Shown one piece after another: positions 11,198 to 21,919 of a stretch of DNA of 64,000 nucleotides. Numbering within the stretch: position 1 is the first letter of the stretch; the number at the start of each line of letters is the position of its first letter. This stretch comes from Gentiana macrophylla (lineage: Eukaryota; Streptophyta; Magnoliopsida; Gentianales; Gentianaceae), in assembly GCA_026214975.1 (NCBI GenBank), contig CM047806.1, forward strand, positions 101,634,239 to 101,698,238, written 5' to 3'. Both the position numbers and the translations under genes were made by a program. The notes under the pieces were generated by a model, which searched no databases, had not been told where the DNA came from, and saw only the letters and a program-made list of their open reading frames with translations.

Positions 11198-12379
11198 ATG
11201 GAGTCACACAATCACTTTAGAAATATAATCTTGTTCATTTTTTAGATTTGATGAATACAAAACTAAATTTCAGGCTCTTGTTGTTGAAACTCAAGAAAAG
11301 ATGATTAGGACTGATGAACCATCCCTTACAAACAATGAAGATAATGCTGAAATGCTACCCATAAGCTTTGGAGGAAATGATCATGGTGAAAGTGATGAAG
11401 AAATCATATTCTTTGGAACTGACCTAACAAGCAACAATGCTAGATTAGATAAAGGAAAGCAGATACTAGAAGATGAAGAATCTAGAACTGAAGATCTATC
11501 TATCAGACATCATGAGGTTAGTGCCTCTACATCCAACTGTCACATTGCCATAAACAATCATCGAATTGAAGATTTCAACAAAGACTTGGACATACTCATA
11601 AAGGAATTAAAGGAAATTCAAAAGAATTATGAGAATGTAAAAAAGGAAAAAGATTTGTTGAAAGCTGAAGTTCTGAGATTGAATGTTGAAATCAACCTAA
11701 TCAAGGCTAACAATGGAGCTAAGGAAAATTGCTCAACTGATGAACTGACAGAAGTAATAAACATTACAGAATCATCAGTTGACCCGTCTTCCAGTGTTCA
11801 GCTCAAACCAGGTAAACCATTTGGAGACAGAGATGGTTTAAGGTTTGACATACAGCAGAATTCTAAGTTCAGACCTAGTACAACTGCACCTAAGTTTGTA
11901 GCTGCACAAAAGTCAAGAACTCAGAAAACTGACCATATTGTTAGAACTGACAATTACTCAGCACAGCCTCGACCTAAAACTGACAAAACTATAAAACTAG
12001 TCAAGAGTAAACAAAGAAAAGCGAAAGATTTTATAGAAATTATCGAAAAATCGAAAAAGCGTAATCGATCAAAGATCAGTTAAAAGAACATTCAAGTCTC
12101 ATCCATCAAGGAATGAAAATCATTCATGGAATACCAGATTCAGGGGGAAAGGAAGACTCATTCCCACTGATGAAGACTGGAATGGACCTATGATTACTCA
12201 GTTTCACAAAATCCCCAATAAAAAGACGTTCGAGTCAAGAAGGCAGAATTTCGTGAAAACTGATCATACTCAGTCAAAGTATCAAGAGAAGTATAAAACT
12301 GGTAAATCACTTAAGACTTAAAGAAATGCAAAAACTAATCAAAAAGGACCCAAACAGATTTGGGTACCAAAGACTTGTT
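11198..12379 (+). pseudogene. gag remnant
   Basis: An ATG at 11198 (MESHNHF) meets a stop after 15 codons. A second open stretch (11301-12083) encodes an acidic region, then a coiled-coil-like stretch (IKELKEIQKNYENVKKEKDL) and a basic tail. A frame change near 12083 leads to a continuation ending KGPKQIWVPKTC and a stop at 12377. The GP..IWVPK phrase typically lies near the gag/protease junction of plant copia elements with long gags. The globular gag core and a CCHC knuckle are missing. It looks like a gag deleted in its middle and cut before protease. Confidence 0.5.
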
Positions 12380-12645
12380 AATCTGTTCTGCAGGAGGAAG
12401 TTGAATGAATTTTGGAACTGATCTAAAGGTCAACTGACTCAAATCTTTGGATAAGATCAAAGCTGGACCTTCACAGCTGGAAATATACCGTAATACAAGC
12501 TATGACTGAACAGTTGTACCCTATACACATCTCAACCGTTCATCTTTTCCACTCACCACACCTTTCCGTATCTCAACGCTTGACATGATTTATGACAAGA
12601 CGTTTTAATACCCACTAGGATTTTATAACTACCATATCTACCACT

Positions 12646-12653
12646 TATAAATA
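12646..12653 (+). promoter_or_regulatory. Putative internal TATA box for the accessory gene
   Basis: TATAAATA lies ~105 bases upstream of the ATG at 12758. The sequence between is C/T/A-rich, like a plant 5' leader, ending AATAATGGC. Positions 12380-12757 otherwise show no coding potential. It suggests the accessory ORF has a promoter separate from the LTR. Confidence 0.45.
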
Positions 12654-12757
12654 CCCTTTCATTTCATACCTAAAATCCTTTATACACAGTTTTCGCTTTA
12701 TAATCCATCTGTTGAAAGAATTTTCTCTATCTTCAAATTCTCCAACAATCTGAAATA

Positions 12758-15700
12758 ATGGCATTTTCTAAACTTGAACCTGGAATGATCATCTCACTCG
12801 ATCAATACATAGCAAGATATACATACCAAACACTAGCCAAGCAGATTGCAAACAAAATCAAGAAAATCAAAGGTCTGGAGCAAGTGTTCAACATAAATTT
12901 GAAATGTGTATGCCTAGATAGCATTGGTGACTTCTATGAGTTTGGAAGAACAGACATAGAAGAAGAAGACGTTCACACTTATATCACTCAAGTCAATGGA
13001 AAAAAGATCAAGGTTACAGAGAACATAATTGCTGATATTTTTGGATTTGAAAAATCTGGTTTTACCTCTGTTCTTAAGATATCTAAAGAATAGAAAGAGA
13101 AACTTTGGAAAGAAATTGCAATTGTAGGAGATTCAAATGTATCACTGTCTGGATCAACATGACTCTCAAACCAGAATTCAATTTCTTGACCAAAATGCTC
13201 GCAAATTGCGTGATTGGAAATGCTGGCAACTTCAGTAATCTCTCCGGCACAAAGTTGGACCTATTTTATGTTATTTGGTTCGGAGAAGATTTCAATTGGC
13301 AGAGATATATCTTTGATCAATTGGTTGCACAATCTTCTGATGTGCCCAAGAAGAAAAATACAGAGAAGAAATGGAGATTCTATCTCAAGAAGACTCTTGC
13401 TCTCCTAGCTCAAAGGATTATCGATCATTTTGGGATTTCAAGGAGAATGGAAACTGCAGTTGTTGATGGTAAAATTGTAGCCAAGGAAGATAAATCCAAG
13501 TAAAGGAAAGCTAGAGATTCAAAAACTGAACCAAAGAAGAAGATGAAGAGGTCTACCAAGAAAACTGAAACTACTGCTGAGGCACTGGAACATCTTGAAC
13601 AATTAAGAGAAAAGAAAAGTGTGGAAATATTACTCTACTAGTGAGACATATTAATATGTCTCACTAGTAGAGTAATATTTCCGCAAAAAGGAAACTGGAA
13701 GAATTGGAAAAAGTCATAACCGGACAAGTTGCTGAGAAAGCAGTAGAGACTTCACCAGCAAAATCAGCCACCTCAGTTGCTGAAAACCAGGGAAAGAAAT
13801 CCAAAACTGAGGAAACCCCCACCAAACAAATCATTGCTGAATTGGAACCTGTTGCTGAGGAAGTACCCATTGAAGGATCATCAAAGGAATTTCAAGAAGC
13901 TGTTCCATCACTACCAGAAACTGATACTCAGGGGGAACAAACCCTAAGAGCTGAAGTTGATAATGAGGAAACTGATAGTGATGAGGAACTGGTTGGACCC
14001 AGTGTGATCGCAATGCTTAATCTGATATCTTTATCAAGATCCACACCACAGAAATCAGCATCCAGAGTTGAATATGAAGAATCCATCAAGGAACTGGAAG
14101 CTTCTCAATCACAAGAAAGAGAATTTGTTGAAGTTGAATCAAGACATGTACACGTCATCACTCTGGACGAGCTTGTTGATGATGCTGAAAAGAAGAAAGA
14201 ACCTGTTACGGAACGGATAACTGAACCAATCACTGAACCTGTTACCGATGAGCTTCAGGAACTGAATCAAAGGAGGATTCTGCATGAGTTACTAAACGTG
14301 CAGCTGAAGTTGAACCTTTCACGGTAACAGAATCCCTACCAGAAGAAGTTGTTGCCGAAGAAAAACTGGAAACTGAACAAGCTGCCTCAATTCCAGAAAT
14401 TGTCACTAAATCGTCAATCATCCCGGCTTGTTCTTTGAGGGAAGCCAAAGAAATCGAAATCAAAAATCTGCAGCACCTAGAAATCAAGATCCAAGTATCA
14501 ACATTGGGAAACTAATCGAAACTGACTGTAAAAGACTTGATGATTATCAGTACTGGAAGTTCAGCTCAATTCCAAATCAAAGAGGTCAACTCACAGAAAT
14601 GGAAAGAACTGAATGATGGGTTTGTGAGTTATACGACATCACCCATCTTTCCAAAATGTTTAGATCTGAAGAATTTCTGAGTACTGGTTACTCACTCATA
14701 AGAAACAGATACTGGGAAAGATATGCCAAAAAGGGAGACTCATAGACAAAGAAAGATGATAATGATGATGATGATGATGATTCTCAAGGAGATCCTGATT
14801 TACAGAAAGGGATTCTCGCCTCTCTACAAGAAAAGGAAGAAGCAAAGGATGTTGCTGAAGAAGGATCATCTGAAGGAAGTTCAGATGATAGTGAAGAAAC
14901 TGAAACTGACTCTGATGGTCAGTCTGAAGACCAAGAGAAGGAAGGTTATCAGTCTCCGACTGATAAAAGTATCTTGGAGATAGCATTAGCTGAAGCTGAT
15001 CAAGCTAAAGCTGATCTGAATAAAGAAGAAGAGTTTGTTAAGTCACCCACAAGAGAGGTTGGTTCGAAGGAAGAAAGAAAAAAGGCCCCCTCTCCACTCA
15101 AAGATTTAGAGACATATGAGAATATTGTTAGCAAAACTCAGAATGAAGTTTTCGAAACACTTGGAGCTGGCAAAGGAAAAACTGAAAACAAAACTGAAAC
15201 TAAGGATGAAGTCCTACACAAGCTGACTCTATCAGATTCTACTTCAATGAGCTTGTGAGGATTCAGAAAGACGACTTAAGTGTGTTTGGGAAAGTTTTGA
15301 AGTCAATGGAAGAAAGTAAAACTGAAAGAACCAACATGGAGAAGAAGCTGAACAACGTCAAGTCGGATTGTCATGATACTCTTATCGCCATTAGAAAAAT
15401 AGCCATTGAATCTGAGGCAAGAAAAACTAAGACTCAAGGAAAACTGGAAGGTATTCTCAACAATGTGGTTGATAGACTTATTTCTACTAGAGAATGCGAT
15501 GAAGGACTCAATTGTAGCTCAAACCATATTGACATCAAATCAGCAGCACTTGAACTCTTACATCTGGAGCTTAATCAACAAAGATGATGTCAATAAGGGG
15601 GAAAAGTTTGGACATGTTAAAATTCAATGCAGTTAATATGCCTCAAGTTCTTGAATGTATTGATGAGAAACTGGTTGAGCCGAAGAAAGCTAGAGGTGAG

Positions 15701-16177
15701 TTCACTGATGCAGAAATGGAACTGATTGTAAAGTTCTCAAAGCCAACTAAGAAAAGACTCGCTCTAGACTCTCATATGTATAATGTTTTCAAAGATCTAC
15801 CTATTCCAGAAGGAGCATCAAGGGAACAAGCCCTAGAGACATTCCTGCACATGCAAATGGTTCTTTTGCACTATTGGAACAAACGGGGTAAATGGGATAG
15901 AAATGGAATTCTAGATAAAGTCTCAGATGAAGTTGAAAAGACTGATCCTGAATTTGTTCAGAATTTACTAAAGACTGCCACTAGTGAAAGACTAAGAATA
16001 TCTATTATCATGTTTGCTGTGTTATTCAAAAGCAAGTTTTTCAGTAAGCACAGTATGACAGATTCATGGAACATTTGGGCAAAATTCCATGGAATCGAGA
16101 ACACAGAAACTAACTTGACCATGAAAGAAGCTGTGAGATTTTTGACACCAAGTCAAGTGAAGCTGGTCAAGGAATAG
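12758..16177 (+). pseudogene. Accessory ('env-like'/putative plant transposon protein) gene, multiply frameshifted
   Basis: Open segments in succession are 12758-13093, 13105-13503, 13704-14327, 14974-15258, 15255-15587 and 15584-16177, in shifting frames. The N-terminal ~200 residues contain VNGKKIKVTENIIADIFGF, and a later KLDLFYVIWFGEDFNWQRYI. This arrangement is typical of the plant transposon-associated domain found in extra ORFs of Athila/SIRE-like elements. The middle is long, acidic, Thr/Glu-rich and probably disordered, with a GAT run (poly-Asp) at about 14757-14790. The C-terminal ~200 residues (MLKFNAVNMPQVLECIDEKL onward) look globular and I do not recognise them. There is no obvious signal peptide or membrane span, so 'envelope' is not supported. 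A 60-bp palindrome interrupts it at 13623. Confidence 0.6.
13623..13682. repeat. Perfect 60-bp palindrome with no spacer
   Basis: The left 30 bases are the exact reverse complement of the right 30. The centre is GACATATTAATATGTC. It lies inside a coiled-coil-coding part of the accessory gene and introduces a stop. Confidence 0.9.
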
Positions 16178-16242
16178 GAAAAGAAACTGAAACTTAATTT
16201 CTTTTCATGTATTTGTATTTTATTACTCTGTAACTCAGTATC

Positions 16243-16248
16243 AATAAA
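16243..16248 (+). terminator. Putative poly(A) signal of the accessory gene
   Basis: AATAAA occurs ~65 bases after the stop at 16175-16177 and before the 3' LTR, followed by T-rich sequence. It fits a plant 3' end independent of the LTR. Confidence 0.4.
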
Positions 16249-16348
16249 ATCTCAGTTTCTTAGTTCTTTGTGTTCTTTACTTTGTTTTGTCCTTACCTTT
16301 TTGCATTGCTTTTAAGGAGGGTATTGACATCATAAAAAATAGGGAAAT

Positions 16349-18150
16349 TATTGGAAATAAAATTTATGTTTTGATGATGATTCATCAGTTATTTTAATTA
16401 TTATATTTAACCCCATTGATGAAGTGTCATAACTAGCTGTTATAGTGCAAAGCAAAAAGATGTCTAGAAATAAATGTATAGGATTTAATAGAGTCTGATA
16501 TTTGTATAAGTTAAATCAGACAAGAACTGTAATAGATCTAGGATCAGAACTAAGAAAACGAGAAACAGGCTTATTAAACTGAGTTCATAACTGAAGATTA
16601 ATCAATTGATAGTAACTGACTAAGAGCACACCAACTGAAGACTAAGGGATCAGACTCAGTTATAGAAGAAGAACATAAAAAGGTAAGTTCGTTGAGGGAC
16701 ACATACTCGGTTGACTTATCTAGAACTGAAGGCTGAGGGTTCAGACTCAGTTATTGAAGATTGAAGAACTGAGGGTTCAAACTCAGTTTTGAAGACTTAA
16801 GCCGAGACTGTAAAGATAGAATTCAGGAAAGTCTGTGATGGCCTGAACTGACTTTATAGATCATGAAGAAGGACTAAGTATCATAAGGACGATGATATCT
16901 TAGCTGAGTTATGAGTTATGGTGTACTCTGATTAAGTCAACAAATAATCAGATGCGAAATGGAGTACTGAGTTTTTCATAGAAGTGTGAAAACTCAGTTA
17001 ACGCTCTTGAGCTGAAAACTAAATAGGATAATTTTTCATGATGAGCTCAAGAAAAGCTGAAGGAACATCTGACCGTTATAAAGCAAACAATTTTATTGTC
17101 TGAACAGAATTGTCAGAAAGGACACTGACATTCATCAGAACAAGCAGGACCACCAACGGATACAAGATTCAAGTTCTAGCATTCGAATTTACCTAACCAT
17201 TGAAGAAACCCCTATAAATAGTCTACTTCTACTATTAGAAGGAGCATGGAATTCTAAGAATTAATCTAGTCAAAGAAGTTTCTACCAAAGGGGAAAGTAA
17301 ATCAAAAGAATTCCTGCTAAGCATTTCATTGCAAGATCAAGATATCTTCAAGTGTTCATAAGCATTCAAAGAAAGATCAAGATCAAACATTTGAAGAAAG
17401 ACAGAGCTAAACATATCACGTACATCTAGAAGAAGAAGCTCAAAACAGAATTGGATCATAGTTATTGATTCAAGTCTCAACTTTGATTCTATCAAAGGTT
17501 TTGATTGTGAAACACCAAAAAGGTGTGAAGGATAGTTGAGTGCAGTCAGGAAGGCTGTGGTTGTGTTGAGCTAGTGAAGAGGCAATTCAACCCTCTAAGG
17601 ACCAGTGTAGCAAGCTTAGTTCAAACAGCAATTCTACCTGTTGATGACTGGAGCTGAAAGATTGTGAAACTAGGGATTAGTGAAGGACAATCAAGTGTTT
17701 AGAATTTACTTTGTGTCTTGTAACTGTAAACCTCAAGAACATAGTAGATTTGGCCTCCTACATCATAGAGGAAGAGAGGACTGGTAGGATTACACCACTT
17801 GGAACCTCTATAATTATGGTCTTATTTACTTACTTACTTTACACATTTATTTACTGCATCTAGATTTATATTACACCTGATCACAGACTCAGCAAACTTA
17901 ATAAACTGAGTCAGCGCAACACTTCATTGCATTATACAAACTGGTAAACTCAAGTTTTATTAAAAGGCTTTACTTAATCCGCTGCCGGTTAACTCAGTTA
18001 AGGATAATTCAGCTCTGACTTATACTCAGCCAAGTTAGCTTAACTCCACACAAGTTAAAACTGAACCTTAATTGTTAATTAATCTAGTTTTTGGTGACAA
18101 GTTTATTTACCCCCCTCTAAACTTGTGTTAGCCTTTCCAAGGAACCAACA
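16349..18150 (+). repeat. 3' LTR of the accessory-gene element
   Basis: Starts TATTGGAAATAAAA (TG mutated to TA) and ends GGAACCAACA. It keeps the CTATAAATA box (17212-17220) that the 5' LTR lacks. A weak purine stretch (AAGGAGGG) lies at about 16314. Confidence 0.8.
17212..17220 (+). promoter_or_regulatory. TATA box retained in the 3' LTR
   Basis: CTATAAATA follows GAAGAAACCC. The matching block is deleted in the 5' LTR near 10160, leaving TAACCG joined to TATAGTCTAC. Confidence 0.6.
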
Positions 18151-18228
18151 AGCGCGCTAGATGACGTCATGAAAAATAATTAGAAAAGAATAAGAAAGAT
18201 ATGTTGAAGGTAATTGGTATGGCATACA

Positions 18229-18523
18229 TGTTACAGTATATAGGCTGATAGGAATGCTGAGTGCAGAATATGAAGACCTCAGTATCCTACAGATAGAAAG
18301 TCCCAGCCACCTGCTGATTAGTTTAGTATGATGTAAAGTAGAAAATGGTTATTCAGTTATAGTCTGTTGTAACCGTTTGAAACTTACTTCTAATTGATTC
18401 ACGAGGTGTATGAAGCTATAAATACCCCATGATCAGCTGCATTGTAACTTAACTTGTAACTTTTACTTGATCAATAATAATTCTGCATTTTATTTAGTGT
18501 TTGTAATTCTACATACTTCATCA
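18229..18523 (+). repeat. Copia 5' LTR (295 bp)
   Basis: TGTTACAGTATATAGG at the start, CTTCATCA at the end. A CTATAAATACC TATA box lies near 18417. Confidence 0.85.
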
Positions 18524-18537
18524 TGGTATCAGAGCAG
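18524..18537 (+). promoter_or_regulatory. Primer-binding site (tRNA-iMet)
   Basis: TGGTATCAGAGCAG begins directly after the 5' LTR, an exact match to the usual plant initiator tRNA-Met site. Confidence 0.85.
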
Positions 18538-18748
18538 AAATTTGAGAATTTCTAAATGCTTTCCTGCATTTTCTCTCCAATATTTGAAGAATCTTGAGAG
18601 TGTTATTCATCTTTTCTGAGATTTCAGTTTCTTGAGAGTAAATTGTCATCTTTTTCCTGAGTTTTTGATCAATTCTTGATCGGTTTTTTGTTCCTATATT
18701 CTCACTTTCATTATTTATTCGTGATCAGTTCTGGAGTTCTTGATAGCC

Positions 18749-19776
18749 ATGGCATCTAAGAAACAAGAAATAAGTCCCTCCGGTCCATTCTATGTTCAAC
18801 CGAATGAGAATCCTTCTCTGGTTCTTGTTCAGACATTGATGAATGGCAACAGCTACAATCCATGGAAAATGTCCATGGAGATGGTGTTGATCACCAAGAA
18901 TAAAATTGTCTTCATACACGGCACAATTAAAAGGCCAGAAGCAGATTCAGTAGACTTCCATGCACAGAGAGAGTGTGATACAATGGTGAGATCATTGATC
19001 TTAAATTCTGTTGAAAACACCATTGCGCAAAGTTTGATGTATTTGAAGAAGGCACATGCAGTTTGGAAGAATCTTGCAGCAAGATTTTCAAATGTTGATG
19101 CCTTAAGACTTTCAGATCTTCTCGAAGAATTCAGTTGTTGAAGCAAGGCACAGATTTTGTCAATCAATATTTCATAAAGTTAATGATTCTTTGGGAAGAA
19201 ATCAAGACCATCTGGCCTATAACAGTCTGTTCTTGTAATTCTCAATGTCACAGCAATGTAATTAGCAATCTGATGGATCATATGGAGGCTGAACATGTCA
19301 TGAAATTCCTTAAAGGTTTGAGGGATGAATTTGAACCAATGGTTTCATAGACAATGTTGATGGTGCCCTTTCCAGAAATTCATGATGCCTTTGCAATGGC
19401 AATCAAGTTTGAAAGACAGAAGTTGTATGTGGCTAACAAAGCCAAGAATCAAGATTCCATGATTCTCTTGTCACAGAAGAATGGACAGAGACAAAATCAG
19501 ATTGTCAGCGGACCTAACTCTGTTGCAAACTCCAGACATAAGAATCCCAAGAAGATGCAATGTAGTTTTTATGGATTCAATGGTCATACTGAGGAGACTT
19601 GCTACAAGAAGCATGACTTTCCTCCTAGTTTCAAGTCAAAAAGATCCAATATGGTAGAAGAGGAACAATCAGCAGAACAAGATCAGGCACCAAGTAGGTC
19701 TGCTAGACCGGGGTTTCCCAATCTTAATGCACAGCAACTTGACAAGTTGATGGCTCTGCTGAATGATCCTCCTTGA
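18749..19776 (+). pseudogene. Copia gag (frameshifted)
   Basis: ATGGCATCTAAG at 18749 opens a gag whose first block (VQPNENPSLVLVQTLMNGNS, W..SM, ALRSKNK-like LITKNKIVFI) matches copia-type gag polypeptides. The frame changes near 19135, and a stop at 19348 splits the next part. The zinc knuckle near 19558-19620 reads CSFYGFNGHTEETCYKKH, where the second Cys of the usual CX2CX4HX4C is Tyr. So the nucleic-acid-binding knuckle is probably broken. Confidence 0.8.
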
Positions 19777-19867
19777 CAAGTTGATTTGCTGTTGGTCAGC
19801 CTGTTGATATTGTCACACACTACTCACCTACTACAGAAACAGGTGACCTAAATCTAGCAAGATCAAT

Positions 19868-19909
19868 ACAATGGATCTTGGACTCTGGTGCCACATATCA
19901 CATTGTAGA
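19868..19909 (+). pseudogene. Copia aspartic protease start, interrupted
   Basis: WILDSGATYHIV contains the DSGA catalytic motif of a retroviral-type aspartic protease. Eight residues later the frame runs into the nested element. Removing it with one GTAGA copy restores the frame to the sequence after 29205. Confidence 0.8.
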
Positions 19910-20075
19910 TGTTAGTAATACCATCCGTAGCGGAAACGATTTAAGGATCTAGATCTATAAATTACACGTAATAAAATAACTAGATCTACTCTACAAGGGG
20001 GTTGTAGATCATACCTCTTGGATCTCAAAATCCAAGTTGAAGAACCGCAATAGAAAGAACGAACAAGGTGTGAAG
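19910..20075 (-). repeat. Extra partial LTR edge of the nested element
   Basis: 166 bases equal to the first part of the LTR, followed directly by another full LTR start at 20076. It is closer in sequence to the right LTR (27366-) than to the adjacent left LTR. Confidence 0.8.
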
Positions 20076-21919
20076 TGTTAGTAATATCATCCGCAGCGGA
20101 AGCGATTTTAAGGATCTAGATCTATAAAATACACGTAATAAAATAACTAGATCTACATCTACAAGGGGGTTGTAGAACATACCTCTTGGATCTCAAAATC
20201 CAAGTTGGAGAACCGCAATGGAAAGAACAAAGATATGAAGAGCACCACGATCTTCCGTACGTGTGATCCAAGCAACTCCCGGTGGAAGGAAATCCTCGTC
20301 TCGAATCCTTCCGATATGCTACCCGGAAAATCTCCAAGATTTTCCTTTCTTACACCCTTGGCCGAAAATTTCCTTCTTCCTCTCTAAGAGGAGAAGTCGA
20401 AATTTACAATGTGTGTCTAAGGCTTGGGAGAACTCTCTTTATATAGGAGAGTAAAACTTAGCCTCCAAGGATTTAATAATTAATACAAAATCAATTATAA
20501 TAATCCTATTAAATAAAAGATAATCCCATAATATTCTAGAACAAATCTAGAATAATATTTATCTTTATTTCTTTCCATAAATATTTATCCAATAAATATT
20601 TTATGCACATGTCTTATTAATCCACAAGAAACTAATTCTTGTTCCAAAAATAAGGCATGGGGCTTAAAATTATATGCATTGACCTAGTCAATATTAATTT
20701 TGCCATAACACAATAATTGGGCCAAGATTATGGAAAATGTATTTTCCACATATTTAATTATTTAGCCCAACTAATTTAATAGTCCACTAAACAATTAATT
20801 CACATATCGCTTTTAATAAAGTCCAACAAGAACTAAATTAATATTATTAGGATTCGACGTCCGAGAATAGCTATGCTATATTAGGAGGCACGTCGGGGAC
20901 CATGGACTAATAATCAATGCTCCGATAAATCAAATAAATAATTATCTTACGAATGTAATAATTATATTCGATAAATCAATCATAGGAATATGCCACCATA
21001 ATCCCGTGATCGCACTCCTCCGATTATGAGATTATATTTATGTCCTCACGAGAATAATAATAATAAGCGTCCATTGATATAATCATTACATATGGATTAA
21101 TCCTCCATAGATCGCTCATTCTAAATCGGGAAGTTACCGTTAACCCTTTTTAGAACCTCTTATCCTTATTTACCATTAACCCCTAGTGATCAATTAATTC
21201 ATACAACTCACCGGTAGCTAATCGATGTAATATGAACTCCATGGATCGATCGCTTTCTAGGATTAACAAACAAGGAATCGTTTATCTACTTCCATAAATG
21301 GAAGGAATGGATTCCGTATCTCGTGATAACACAGGACTACTCACTCAATCCAAGACAATGCAAAGATAGGGTAATTCGGACCACGGACTCGGTGTAATCC
21401 TTAACCGTCAAGTCAAACTTCATACGATTCAAGCGGTTGGATCAGATCACCTCGAGATTAAGATATATCCATAAATATGATCATCCATTGATTCGATAAG
21501 AATTCTCGATTACGGAATTATATCGTGAACTCTAATCAAATCGGTCCAAATTTCTATATGATATATCTATCATATATAAATGCCCCATTAGGTTCTCTTA
21601 ACCGAAAGTCCGGATAAGACAATCACACCTATTGTGTTATGGGCGCATTAATAGCACGTTAAAGGAGAGACCCGATACTCTCGATTAACTTCACTACGGG
21701 CTAATTGTATTTTAAGTACATCTTCACTAACTCAATCCTCCCGTGTATATCCCATACACTGAGTTAAGTGATTACATAAACGATATACTTAGGGTTTTCT
21801 GTAGTGTAAATACTATTGTCACATCGGTGATTATGAGAATAATAAATATGAATAATAATATCATTTCATTTATTAAATAAAACAATTACAAAATTGTCTT
21901 TCGGGCATCACACCTAACA
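20076..21919 (-). repeat. Left LTR (3' LTR in element sense) of the nested element
   Basis: 1844 bases from TGTTAGTAATATC to CACACCTAACA. Small indels and substitutions distinguish it from the right LTR. Next to it on the right is ATCTCCCACTT, the complement of the polypurine tract. Confidence 0.85.

Larger units (their letters stand above)
9319..18150 (+). mobile_element. Non-autonomous LTR retrotransposon with gag remnant and accessory gene, no pol
   Basis: Two ~1.8-kb direct repeats (9319-11101, 16349-18150), each ending CCAACA, flank a 5.2-kb internal region. TTGGTATCGGAGC directly follows the first LTR and matches an initiator tRNA-Met primer-binding site. Inside are a gag remnant (11198-12379) and a long broken accessory ORF (12758-16177). 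I find no protease DSG/DTG motif, integrase, YVDD or RNase H. Known: SIRE-like copia and some Gypsy elements carry an extra 'env-like' ORF, but downstream of pol. Inferred: a large non-autonomous derivative that depends on a partner for replication enzymes. No clear target-site duplication (AACGT left, AGCGC right). Confidence 0.8.

Noticed and set aside
14696..14986. His-rich - strand frame and Met-rich + strand frame
   Set aside because: Shadows of the poly-Asp (GAT)n part of the accessory gene.
12758..16177. Naming the accessory gene a true envelope gene
   Set aside because: No signal peptide, transmembrane span or glycoprotein features visible.
9313..18155. Target-site duplication for the accessory-gene element
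   Set aside because: AACGT and AGCGC match at only three of five bases.
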